Shown: one piece after another, positions 1 to 12,700 of the stretch | Layout of the letters: each line of letters begins with the position of its first letter | Numbering within the stretch: the first letter of the stretch is position 1 | NCBI GenBank assembly: GCA_023333565.1 | Contig: JAJKFH010002269.1 | Span: forward strand, 124,001 to 188,000 | DNA length: 64,000 bases | Origin: Puffinus mauretanicus | Taxonomy: Eukaryota > Chordata > Aves > Procellariiformes > Procellariidae | Direction of reading: 5' to 3' | The notes under the pieces: model-generated | What the model saw: only the letters and a program-made list of their open reading frames with translations | Databases searched by the model: none | What the model was told of the DNA's origin: nothing | Made by a program: the position numbers and the translations under genes

Positions 1-3000
1 TAATAAAGTATTTTTGAAGAATTATAAAGGTAGTGATTTGTACAGGATTATTCTTCTTATTCCCAATTGCTTTTTTGTCCTTTCATTGGTGAGGCAATTA
101 AAATTTTAAATAAAAATTGAATGAATACTAGTGAGCATTAATGCAGAACATATGAAGATGGAAACCTATAACAATCTGTTCTAGCAACCAAAAATGTGTC
201 TTACAGGCAAGCAAAGGTCTCTTTCTCAAGTGACCTATCCTGTAATCCTTTTGAATAATATAGGCAAATACAAGCAGTTAGCTCAGCCAAAGAACTAAAT
301 AAATGCCTGTACCACACATTCCCAAAGTAGGATTTAGCAACGGCAATAAAAATGTTCTTTTAAAACACTGATTTGAAATGGAAACTGGATTTCTGACCTG
401 AATTCCATCAACAATAAGGTTAGCATCTCGCAGCCTGGTGGGGAAAAGATATAACCCAACTAAGAATTCCTCTCTTTTCCGTTAACACTCAAGCACTTGA
501 CTGTTCATAAGGATCATAGGAGGGATGGTGATACTTAAAATAATACTACTAGTAGCAGTAGTAATAGTACTAGTAGTAGCAGTAGTAGTAATAAAAATAA
601 TAAAATAACAACTGATGTGCTGCATTCTGATTACTGAGGGTTTTGCAATCGAGCCACAAATTGGAGAGCTTACAACTTATCTGAACCCCACAGGTCTAGA
701 AATCAACATGAAAATGCCAACATTATCAGAACTGTCACAATCTCTACTCTGTAGCATACGCGAAAAACAAAATGTCTTTAGCTCTTTGCTGTTTGGGGTA
801 TTTCTATTTCTGCTCTCTGTTTGGAAACATAAAAATGTCATTCACTGTTTTCCCTGGCTGCATCCATTCTCACAGTGTTGTTTCCAGAGCTCCAAGGTGC
901 CCAACAAGTGACATCTATGTAATTCAAGAGTACAGAAAATGGGCTCTGATAATTTCCAAGCCTACAGCTTTTGGCTCTAATAATCTAATTTGCACATTCA
1001 CACATAACTTGCATATGCAGAAAGCTTCAGAACTTAACAAAGGCATGGATTTGGTGGTGGAGAAAGGGACTGCCTTACCAGCTCTGCTTCATGAAGTTCT
1101 CTGTTTATCTGCAATATAGCAAAAAGATAAGATTTCCTTATTTGCATTAGTATGTTTTCAAGCATTAGCTCTGCCCTGGGGACTTACTGTTTTCAGGACC
1201 TACATAGTTATGGGATTTCACCTTGTTTTTCAACTGGTGACAAACATAAGAAAGTATTTATGTATGAGAGCAGAAACTGAGACCCTTGCTGAGAGAAAAA
1301 TGTACCCTGATTTAACATAAATCACTTTTAAGTAGGGTTTTCTGAAAGGATAGCAAATATAATGCAGAAGCTCTTTTTTTCCAGTTACAAATGACTTATT
1401 TCAACTGAATTTAAACCAATTCCTAATTAAGTTAGTCCAAACCAAGTTCATTTACACATTAAGTCATGGATGAGTATCGGACAAAACAATTTTGGCAGAA
1501 CAAAGATTATACTGAAGATGCCAAATCTTCCAGAAATGACCTTGTCCAATTTTTCAGGTGACTTCAGAGTAAAATAGCAATTGCTGCCCAGAGTATAGAA
1601 ATGTGAGGCTTTGACTGATAAAAGTCAGAGGGTATGCAGAAATCTTGGCTTCCAGATCAACGCACAACCCCCTCCAGTACAGCGGCTGTGCGAGGGAGGG
1701 TCTCTCCCTTCCCATTTTCCTGGAGGTCTGACATGACATGACAGATCTGTCACCTACATGACTGCAAGGCATTGTGGTGGTGCATTCTTTAAGCGGCCTC
1801 AAAACCACTCACTGGCTACAGGCGTAACATCCGGTAGGTTTACTGCGATGCTGATTTAATAGTGATTGAAAAGCAAAACTCAATTTGTAAAAGCTTTCAT
1901 GATTCCTCCGTACCCATTAAACATTAGACAAAAATCTATGCTGAAAGCTGTTCTGACCTAGGAAGGAGTGAGAGCTAGCATCAGCCTTGCTTCTGAGGAC
2001 GCAAGAAAAGGCACAGCCGTCGGCTGGCAGTGGGCACCAGCAGCCACCCTCGGGCAAGCTGCCCAGGCGCCCCACCTCAGAGCTGCGACAGAAACCGGAG
2101 CTTGGCCCCTTCGTTCTCCACCTGCCCAGTTTTAGGCTCAGACTCCTGCTCTTATTGTCTTGCTATAGTTCTGTGGGACGGCCTAGGGAGAACAGGGGTT
2201 ACTGCTTATTTTCTGATACTGCTGTTGGGAGCTTGCCATCATGGGATGCAATGTAATGAAGCAAAGAGCTCATTCTCCAAATGGCAGAAATGTCTCTATT
2301 ACCTAAGTTGGTCTTTTAAAATAGCCAAGGCGCAGAGAGGAGATGTGGAATGGCACCATGTCACAGCTCAGAGAACCAAGCTGGTACCGGCCAATCGTTG
2401 CCTGTAATCACAGGCAGAACGAGCTGAAATGTGTCAAACTTATTTTTAATACTGCCTTTTAAAATGAAACAAAATTTCTCTCCTGCAAAAGCAGTTTATG
2501 GGAGCTGTCTGCCCATCATCTGCCCTCTTTTTGCTAGTTCTCCACAAACATCTTTAGAGCCAACAGCGAATTTCAAACAAATTGAGAGAAGTCCGAAAGA
2601 TACATTTCTACACCTTTCATGAGAATCAATATCTGCATAAAGACAGACCCAACAATAAATGTGTAACTGTGAACTAGTCGCAGCAATTACTGCCAATGTT
2701 CCAGCCAAATCAGTAAGAAATACAAGAAACAGCCCCGAGCACAAATTTGAAGGAAATGAAGTTATACCAGTTCTGCTACTAATACTACAAATAATTTTGT
2801 ATTAAAGAAAAAAAATTCCAGGTATTTTTACGAAAACATAAGGATAGCCATCTATTTAAAACAAGTGAACATCTGAAATTAGGTAGATCTGACTTTGCAT
2901 AAAGACATTATAAATGAAGGTCTTTATTTATTGCTTTCCTATATCCAGTCAGTGATATCACTGGATGTGAGAAAAAATAATTTAAAAAAATTATTACAAA

Positions 3001-4760
3001 AGAAAACCAGAACTTATTCAATTAACCAAGTTCAAATTAAAAGCCTGTACTTTTGAGGGGACAGTACAAGGATAATTAAAATTTCCAGAGTTAAATTAAG
3101 CGGAGTCAATTTTATTAAGCAGCATCATGTTTTTTATAACAGAAATGAGAGTTCAGTCACCATCAAAAAAAGAAAATATTGTGATTTTGACATCAGTGTT
3201 AAGTCTTTAAAAAGACGCGACACCTAGCTTATGCCTCACTTCTAAATGAATGCAGAGTAGTTAAGTCTCTTTGCTAAAAAACATGACTGTAAATGGTTAC
3301 ACACAGACCTTCACTGAAAAAGCCACAGCAGAATCTATGATAGCTTCAGTGTATGTAAGGAGAATCTATTCCTAAACACGTTTCTTCCAAAAAATAATGG
3401 TTTATATGAAGCTACGCAGGCATATCAAGAGCAGCAATATGAATAGGAATCAAATGCCTGAAACCAATTCATTTAGACAACAATTAAACGCTTACCTTTG
3501 AACTGCAAGATGTACTGACTACAAACCGCCCTTTTCACATTCTCCAACATTTTCAGGATTAAAATAAATTAATTGCCAACTGAGATAAGTGCATGATAGG
3601 AGGTTTTACACTGCCAAACTCCTGCATATGTTAATGTACTACATCAGTAACTCCTCTGCAGAGCAAACCAGGGGCCTCCAGTCCACTGTATTGTCGAGGG
3701 ACTGAAAGGCTGTACTTAGCCGGTTCAACTAAATGAGCTTGCAGAACCTTTTCTAATGTTGAATGCAGTATCTTCTACTCATCCAACAGGCACTAACTGG
3801 ACTAGACTCTTTTTCAGGTAATCTCTGTGAATGTTGAACTACATTGGATTTGATATGTTGAAAAAATTACCACATCTATGTTACAGAGATTTTAGAAAAA
3901 TGTAAGAAATGGGCTTTAATGATCTTTCAGACATTGATCTTATCCTTTTCACAGTCACTCTAAAACTCCAGGCAGGAACCTGCCCATAGGCAATAGATAC
4001 TACCACCCAATGGGTACACAGTCTCCAGTGTTCCCAAAAGACATAATTAGTTGGTAAGCATATTTTGACCCTAATTATAGCAAATTGTCTGAAAGAAAAA
4101 AAAAAAATTTAGCAGATTTTATCTGAGTAAGTGTAGTTTAATAATTCTATAAAAAATTCTATTTCAAAATGGTAATTTTAAATGCTGCAAATGGTGGACT
4201 ATTGAATTTCAGATCACGCTAACAATCCATCTAGGTTTCTTTTAAATAGAAAGGTTGTCGAAAGCATCAAATCTTTTATGTTATTAGTGACAAAGCAAAC
4301 TGGTCTATCTTTGGTTTCAACACTGAAAATCTTAAATAGTCGCCAGATGAACAAGACTGCAAACATGCACTTATATTTGCATGTTTCTTTAGTGAGCTCA
4401 TGCACAGCTACGTGAGCTTCAGTGAACTGTACGAAGATTGCAAACTCTGCCTTTTAAGGTGGGAAAGTCCTTTGTTCTATCCCTATCATTAGGGTTTAAA
4501 TAGTACCTACAATATGTAGGCAGGTATTAGAAGATATCAGAATACAGACAGAGCAGAAAGCTGTCCTTCCAAAATCCAGTCAGAAGTTATAGCTTTCTAT
4601 GCAACCCATACACAAGGCTTTGGTGTTTTTTCTTTCAGTACTCAATTTATTTTAAGCATTCAGTACTTATGCACCAGTTGTTCTGTCTTTACTATTGAGA
4701 GAAGGGATTAAGGAATTTTAGTAGTTGAATGATTAATAGTAGTTAGAAGCTTGAATCAGT
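1..4760 (-). other. EPHA5: EPHA5 intron 5 (part): no gene seen
   Basis: This is AT-rich sequence without a recognisable exon, RNA gene or young transposon. It holds a trinucleotide microsatellite (537-585) and a small GC-rich, CpG-bearing patch at about 1970-2200. Open frames of 60-125 codons here (for example 1987-2256 and 2030-2407 plus) overlap one another in different frames and show no family resemblance. I looked on the minus strand for the next Eph exon (second FN3 repeat) and did not find it. Confidence 0.6.
537..585. repeat. (TAG)n-like trinucleotide microsatellite
   Basis: An interrupted run of TAG/TAC/CAG triplets (tactactagtagcagtag and onward) is followed by an A/T-rich AATAA tract to about 607. 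It is seen directly in the sequence and has no coding meaning. Confidence 0.85.
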
Positions 4761-4769
4761 AGGTAGGGG

Positions 4770-5279
4770 CTTGATACTTTGTTCTTCACAAGGCCGGCTC
4801 AGCCTGATAAGGCCGACTTAGCTATGGTGTAAATTAACTGAGGCGCCTCACAAGGACAGCTCCTGATAAAGACTAAAAACTTGTCTCAAGAAGCCAGCTA
4901 AAACTGACCCTGCGGTATGGACAAAAGTAAGAAGACAACTGAGCCTGCGCAAGAACAAAAGGTTACCAGCGGTGACGAAGAGGAACTATCAGCCTTCATC
5001 CCCACGACCCCCGACGACCACCACTAGGAGGCAATGCGCAAGCGCAGATGGGAGGGGTCTATGGAAATGACTTCTTGGAACTCATTTTAATACAAAGCGG
5101 GACAGGTCATGCATATGTATAGGCGTATTACAAAACTCTATACTGTATATATTTATGGTGAGTGCTGCGTTGAGGCGTGCACGATTTTGGTGGGACTACC
5201 CCCCCGTGCCGCCCAGCGCTAAATAAACATACCTACTTTACAATCTCATAGATTTGTGGAGTCCGGTTTCCGCAAGTCA
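4770..5279 (+). mobile_element. Probable avian ERVL-like solo LTR, plus orientation
   Basis: A roughly 0.5-kb block stands out from its AT-rich surroundings by its GC content and LTR layout. It has a GC-rich U3-like part with GCGCAAG motifs, a TATA-like TGTATATATTTA at 5144-5155, a poly(A) signal AATAAA at 5222-5227, and a short U5-like tail ending GCAAGTCA at 5279. The pattern resembles abundant avian ERVL-type LTRs as I remember them. The right edge (CA at 5278-5279) is fairly clear. The left edge is not: TG at 4772, 4780 or 4828 are all possible. CTAT occurs at 4822-4825 and again at 5280-5283, which could be part of a target duplication if the short version is right. No internal gag/pol/env is present. 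Its orientation is antisense to EPHA5. Confidence 0.65.
5222..5227 (+). promoter_or_regulatory. LTR poly(A) signal AATAAA
   Basis: A canonical hexamer lies in the 3' part of the ERVL-like LTR, followed about 30 bases on by a GT-rich stretch (TTTGTGGAGTCCGG). It sits on the strand opposite EPHA5, so it should not end the EPHA5 transcript. Confidence 0.55.
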
Positions 5280-5804
5280 CTATCTCATATCTTGGAACGT
5301 TTGTTCTGCTGCAAGGCTAGTTTTAGTTGTGTAAGAAAAGGTTTCCAAATTGATAAGACCTTCTCTCTGGTCTAGACTAATACCATTATTTTAACAGTTC
5401 ACTAAAATTTAACTCTTGGTCTGAGGCTCTGCAACAAACACTGTAACTTGAGCAAATGTTTATGGTTGAATCTTAAAATTTTGAAAACGTGTATGATGGC
5501 AGTATTGAAAGACCATTGACTATATAAGCAGAACAACGTAGCACAGTAACCAATCTTGATTAAATCTGTACAGCTCTCTCCAGAACAAATAGGGCTTGCA
5601 CAGTGACAGATTGAGAGTATACAGCAATTATCTCACTTCATGATTAGCAAACTGATACAAGACTTAAAACTGCAGAGGATACTGAAATTACCCTGCGCAT
5701 TCATGTCACTGATGGGCTAACGCAATTTTTAACTTTAAGGCTATGCCCTCTAGGAATAAGTAACATGTGGCAGTCTTCCCATGATGGCTGATGAACGGCT
5801 GATG

Positions 5805-5842
5805 ATGTAGGTATGTATGAATGTATGTATAAATGTATGTAT
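5805..5842. repeat. (TATG)n-like tetranucleotide microsatellite
   Basis: Imperfect repeats of GTAT/GAAT/GTAT units (gtatgtatgaatgtatgt) are directly visible. They create a start-rich frame that is not a gene. Confidence 0.8.
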
Positions 5843-8427
5843 TACCAGTCATTCCTAGGCAGAACAATGCACACAAACCAAGCCATCAGCTTTGCAGTGG
5901 GAAAAGAAATCAAGCACGAACCAGAAGGGAAGTGTAAGGGTAGAAAGATGAGTGCCAAGCAAGCTACTGAAAGTGTGCTTTGGATACAAAGCTAAAAGGC
6001 AAAGGGCAGAGCTGTGGGCTCAGGAGACACGAAATAGGATGTGGATGCACATAAGGTTAGGGGAAAGAGTAGGTTAGGAATGGGCAAGGCTGCTGGGTGC
6101 TCTGGAAGAAGGAATATTACAATGTGGCCTGAGCGGAAGATGTGACAGAAATTATTCGACTGAGGATTTTTGGGGAACAGGGGAAAGAGGCAGCAGGGAG
6201 CTACAGAAGACAGATAAGAAGGATGATAGAAAAAGATGGAGTAAGAGGTGAATCCTTGTTGTAGGAGACAGAAGAGATGTGGCAAGCAGGGAGGAAAACT
6301 GAGCTGTTGAACATAACATGGGAGACTGGGACAGGGAAACTCAGTGAGTAAAATGTGTGCAGCCTCATCTACTGACATGGATGGTAGGGTGGAGGCAGTT
6401 CACTGCAAATTAGAGGCAAAAGAAGGTAATGAATGTGATGGTGACTGACAAATCAAGCTTGGTAATAACAAGAAAAACAAAGAGCTCAGTTTTGTGCTCT
6501 TATTTCTACTTTCACCCTTGCAGTGAGAGCTCTGTAGTAACTCATTACATTGTATTAGACGGGCTGTAATGTAGAAGCTTAAGAACCTTAAATACTCAAC
6601 TTCAAATTTGGTTTAGGAGGCAAAGACTCATTTGCATTGACTTCAGCTTTTGTAGTTTCTTTTAAAATACTTTTTTTCACCTGTGGCAAATGGATAAATA
6701 TTTCACCAACTTATATACTACCAAGTGCCTTTTCATACTACTAATGAGCAACTAATGTGTTGCTAGAAAGAACAAATAACCGTTTAGTTGTGAAATAGTC
6801 CTACTGATCCGAAACTACCATTAAATCTGAAACTTTAGAAGAGGGAAACTGTTGTCCAGTGAATTCCTGAATATTGTTGTGTCTGCTTTTATATCTGTGC
6901 ATAGTGGACATAAAGTAAAATAAATGGAGACTAGTTAAGGAGATAGAAGATTTACAGCTCCGCTTGGTCTTTAAGGTCACACTCTCTTAAAGAGTAATTG
7001 TTCATCCTGGCACTTGCTGCCACTAAAAAAGTTAACGGCAACTCTAATATCTAGTCAGTAGCGATAGAGATATATGTACCTAACCCCCAACAACCTAGGT
7101 ACAAGAATGTCTCATGCATCTTTCAATTTGCTCTTACATTTTTAAGCTGGCAAACGTGTTCTCAAAGGAAAGTCACCTTCACATACTCGCAGGCATTGCC
7201 ACAGATATACACGTCCATAGCAAATGCCCACTTTTCCAATCAGACTAATTTTTATTGTTGTTCCTTTATTTTTTGATATGTCAGATGGGATTGCTGCGAA
7301 GTAAAAAAATTGTTTTATGATGCCTTTTCCAATCAGCATCATCGTTTTTATTCCAAGCTAGCAATTAACTTCCTGCCTAATTCGTCACACTTAATTTAAA
7401 ATGAAGCATGCACCGATGTTTAGAGATGCAGTCATGGCACTTGTGTTTGGCTGAGGTAGTGGTCACTAGCAGTCTCAATTCATCACTTTTAATTTAAACT
7501 CCCATGCCAATGATTTTTGTTCTTGAAGCAATGACTGGCACTTATGGATTTCAAAATCAAAGGGAAAATAAACTACAGTTAAGAATTCAACCACTCAAAT
7601 CAATGAAAAACTGTTTTATAACTGAGTGTGCTCCAGTTAAATCCCAGCTGCCCGACAGAAAGAATTTCATGTTTCAAACAGTTCTTTTCCCACTTAAATA
7701 CTAAGAATAACTTTTTATTGCAGCAGTACGCCACTACCGGGTGGACAGAAGTGGACTATCAATGTTATGTTCTCAGGAAATACTGCAAAGCAAGTAAAGG
7801 TGAGTGCATCAACTTAAAGAAGCATGCACTAATATCCAAATGGCAGTCCCTGGACTGTTTGATTGTTGCTAATGTATATTTTCTCTTTTAAAACAATTGA
7901 TACAATGCATTATTTCACTGTTACAAGTCAATAGCAAAAGCTTAGGAGAAATTAGTATACGGAAGAACATACTTCATTAAATTACCATTGTGAAAATAAA
8001 TGTCAGTTATGTTTCTAGACTTCTTTGAAGGTGAATATTCTGGATTATTTGGTCCAGTATCTCACAATTAGCAGTCAATTTGAATTCAAATTCTTTTATA
8101 TCCCCTTAAAAAGCTAAACAGATAGGTACATATTTTTATACTATTTTTATTTGCTAACATATTTACTAAAATAAATAATTTTTTTAAGAAATAAAGACTG
8201 CATAGGGCCATCCACATGTGTCTGTGTATAACGCTGGCATAAACCCCCACACCCTCACATGTCAGAAAAATCGAGAATGAAGGAGAGAAACAGAAGTCCA
8301 CATATTATTCCATACTACTCTATATCACGGAATAAGAAACAGCCTACCATTCTTGTTCTATGGAAACTAAAAAGTAATTTTAAAATGTTAAAAAGACTTA
8401 ATTTGGGTATTTTGGGGGAATGTGGTT

Positions 8428-8445
8428 CCCCCCCCCCCCCCCCCC
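8428..8445. repeat. C18 homopolymer
   Basis: Eighteen consecutive C residues interrupt otherwise AT-rich intron. On the minus strand this is G18, which could form quadruplex structures and is prone to length variation and sequencing error. Confidence 0.9.
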
Positions 8446-9686
8446 AGCCTTTCCTCAACCACAGTTTTCCATCCAGAAACAGACTGTTACAATTTTTTAA
8501 ATCTTTAATAATCTTTTGATGAATCAATATTTTTTGTTTTGAGATCATTAGTGTCATCCAAACACTGAAGCTTTTCCCACATTTTAGCTGTGAAATAGCC
8601 AAAAATGATTTGAGGGCAATTCTCTCATTAGACTCACTGTAGCTCCTTGAATTTACAGGATTATCAACCCCTACTCTTACCTTCCCAATTTATCATTCAG
8701 TAAAGTAGCCAAAAGTAGCATGCTGCACTTTGTAACCAAATCTCCCATGCAGGAAATATGCTTCAAGAAAAAATGAAGCAAAGCAGTACTAATTACAGGA
8801 TTGATCATAAATGCTTTTTCTGGTAAAGAGATGATGAATTTTCAAAATAAATCAACTAAATTACTAAGCTAGATGTGAACATTTTTCTCCTTGTTTTTTG
8901 TGCACAAATTATGAGTATGCTTAACTGCCAGTGAAATCTACAGAGAGATCTGAATTTTCCCAAGTCCGAAAAGTAGGATATCTGCATCCCAAGGGAGCCA
9001 TGTTTGCCTCATGGATAGTTATGCCACACATGGTTTTACATGCATAGACTTATTCCTTACCTTCTAAAATGTGAGTAATTCTACCTACTTGCCTTCAAGT
9101 ATCACTGACTTAATGTTTGCAATGTGCGTAAAAGCAACCAAATGCTACAGCTTATGAATGCAGCAGAAAACCTACAATAGAGTATATGGCACTTGAAGGG
9201 TAAGCTTTGAGAAATTAGGCTAAACTTGGGATAAAGGGACAACGTACTCACTGACAGATGAGGATGATGTGAAATAACATTGGCCTGTTATCACGGAGAC
9301 TTGACCAAAAACGTGTAGGCCATTTATATAATTAAAGACTGCACAGTAAAACATAAAACATGATTCTGAATTAAGGTTTCTTGAAAAACTTTCCAGTAAT
9401 TTAATTTGGAATCTTAATTTTGTTAATGAAGATTTCGGTAGCAACGTGGGTGTATGAATTTAATATTCGATGTTTTATGGGTACATAAAAATAATTTCTC
9501 AAATAAATGAATACATTATTTTGCATAAAAATGGCTGTGAAAGTTACCAAAAGGAAAACAATCTCTTTTATTAAAATCTGAAGTATTTGTATTACTGCCA
9601 ACAAACCTGTGCTATTCTTGTTTCCTGTTGCAAATATTGCAATTCCTACAAGGACTATCTCATATTGCTTTGACTCAGAATAATGG

Positions 9687-9752
9687 AATCTTTTCACACT
9701 TTCAAGTCCAAACAGTATAAATCTTTTCACACTTTCAAGTCCAAACAGTATA
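9687..9752. repeat. Exact tandem duplication of a 33-bp unit
   Basis: The unit at 9687-9719 (starting AATCTTTTCACACTTTCAAG, ending AACAGTATA) is repeated without change at 9720-9752. Two identical copies suggest a recent slippage or duplication event. Confidence 0.95.
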
Positions 9753-12700
9753 CTGTAATAACATTTACCCTTATTAAATCTTTTTATCTTTAATTATTGT
9801 AAAGGTATCTAAAACAAACTCAATAGATAAGCAGGAATTTCTAAGTAGAAAAAGAACAAAAAAAGCAAAAAACCAAAATCTATAAGCTTATTTTTTAATG
9901 CTTTAGGAAACAGAAAAATCTGGCCAAAACGCTGGCCACCTAGTAATAAGGCTAAGAGTGTAAAGCTCGCAGTTTCGGGTGTTTCACCTTATATCAAGAG
10001 ATTAGAAGTACTCGTATAGCATACTGTGCTTAAATCATTTACTTTCACAGTTACTCCACTCTTCTATCAGTGTACAAGATAATATGTGACCCCCCCATCC
10101 TTCTGAAATAAATGTTACGCTTCCAGTGTGTTTTATTGATAGAGAAAGAACTAACAGCCCGGTTTGTAAAACAAGCCAGCTTCCATTAAGCATCTCAGTA
10201 ACGGGGCAGTATTTTCCAAGGTGCTCAGTGAATTGCAGCTCTCAGTGTGTCCTTTTCACTGAGATGCTGAATGAGACCCGAGTTCCCTGGAAAACCTGTC
10301 AGTCCTGCAGAAAACATGCACACACTTTCCTTACTCTCTGTGAGTACTCTCTCACTCGGTGGAGCACCCACAGCGTGTATCGGTAACTGTGTAAGAGGTA
10401 CCCAACTTCTTGTGGTTAAGGTCTTTATTTTCTGCAGCTTTTAAATGTTCGTTGTATCACAACTTAATTCACAATACTCCACTGAGGAAACAGATTGTAC
10501 ATATATCAGGTACTTAAAATGTTTACCTGCAAAAACTTAAACAGAAAGATGGGAAGACAGTTTAAATACAGAGTAATATAGAGAGTAAGGAATGGAGTAC
10601 ATCTCATCTATGAACTTTTTAAAAAGTATTGGATAGTTTCAATGAAAATGTAATTTTAGTGTTCAATGGAAATGTAGCTCATGTATCAATCTGATAAATA
10701 TGAAAATATTACAAAATTATTAAAATATTTCAACAAAGTAAAATAATATTTTCTTGTAGACATTAACATATTAACATGCTTTTAGCATTAGACTAATGAA
10801 TCAGTGGCAAATCATTATTTTCACATTATTTATACATATATTGAAAGACAGTTTTGTATAATATATAGATGCATATAGAAATAAAACTATATATAGTAAA
10901 TATTATGCATTTTTATCCTTTAAATTATACTTAATTATAGAAGAAATTCCAGATTGAGATTTTAATTAATTTTAATCATACATCAACTGAAAGACTGAAT
11001 AATAGGGACTTGCTCATAAAACCTGACACATATTCCACCCCTCAAATTATTTTTGAAGATGTTAGTCTTATTCTCCCTAAAACTGCATGAGAAAGCCACA
11101 TTTTTAATGTCTGACAATATAACCATAATCTTAAACTGGAAAAATGGAAAATTTAAGAATATTTTATTCTTACTGCTGCTTAAAAGAGCTTAGATTTATT
11201 ATGATTATGAGAATGTAAAGGTTATCTAGAAAGTTTATCCAGTTATCCAGAATGGATATGGAAAAACAAGATCTGAACTGATTTTTCATGCAGTAGCCTG
11301 CCTTTTGGCGTTGCCCACCACCCAGTATTGCAGCTAACATCTTGGGTGCTTTCCTAGAAATCTCAGGCCATCTTTACGAACCAGTTGTGTCACAGATTAA
11401 CGGTTATAACAGAAAAGCAAAGATTTTAAAGTGAAAGATAATGAAGCAAATGTGATGTTAGATAACTTGGAAAACAGGTAAGATACCCTGCAATATGTCC
11501 CTGAATCTGCACAGAACTGCACTGACACATACTTCGGAATGTGCTGTAAAAACATTACAATATCATGTTGATGCCTCAGTAGATGTTTGGTGCAGGTGAC
11601 TCTATAGGATACAGAAGCTGTATGGGCCAAGGGTGGAGGTTTTGGGACACAACTTTCTTCCTTTTATCAGCTCCTATGGGTTGCAACATGAGAAACTATT
11701 CACAGTGAAATTTAGCTTCAAAGATCTCACAAACATCCCTTTGTTCATCTGAGATTAATCACTTTTTCAGTATTACAGTATGTTGCATGTAACAAAAGTT
11801 ACCATTGAAACGGGCGCCACTAAACGTGATTGTTTCAGGAAAAGGTCAGGGAGATAAATGCAGATAAAACTATGCTCTTCTCCTAAAGATCATCTCCCAG
11901 CACCAAAATAATATACACCAGGGAACTAAGGTAATACAGCTCCACAGTCACACATGTTCTCTGAAAAGGTACAGACTTTAATCTTCCATGCTGTCAGCTT
12001 GCTTCTTCGACCATACAAAATTCACTTCCAAATACAAGTAAGCATTTTTAAAGATAAATGGTATTTAACACCACAATAGAAAAATGTGATTTTCTCTATT
12101 TCCTCTCCAAAGATTTCATATTCTAGTCAGAGTCACATTATTTATAAACTGAAATCAATACTTTCTGTGAATTGGCATAGAGGGATACTAAATATCAGTT
12201 AAAATATTTTCCCTTTATTAGAAAAAACATATCTATGAATATATGACAATGAGATATTAAAAATTCACCTCATGTCTAATTAGTAAATGACGTTTCTAGC
12301 TTGACAGAAAAATGTATGAGTTGAGGGAAGAAGGCAGACTCATATTTTCTCTATTGTTGATAGACCATAGCCCATCATCCTTGAACTGTAGACTGAATAT
12401 CCTGAATCCCATTACTCCATTACCCTACCCTGTCAAAAAAAATTTTTTTAGTCCTCATTGGTCTTTAATTACAGAATAAAAAGAATTGTTAGATAATTTT
12501 AGGACAACAATCTAATTTTGAAAAATTAGAGCTTAGAGCTTAATAGTATGTATATATGAACCAGTCATTGGAAACAGACTGTTTTCCAGACAGATTTGAG
12601 TTAATAAAATAAAATGATCATTTATTTCTAAACTGTAAAATACAGTATTGGAAATGGGCTGAACAACTTGTCAGTAACTTAGGGGATCATACATCAGTTG

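Noticed and set aside
5992..6378. 128-codon minus-strand frame
   Set aside because: It arises opposite a purine-rich stretch, has no recognisable domain and no splice sites in keeping with an Eph exon.
10189..10268. 11-bp inverted repeat AGCATCTCAGT / ACTGAGATGCT
   Set aside because: Short arms with a long spacer are expected by chance at this scale.
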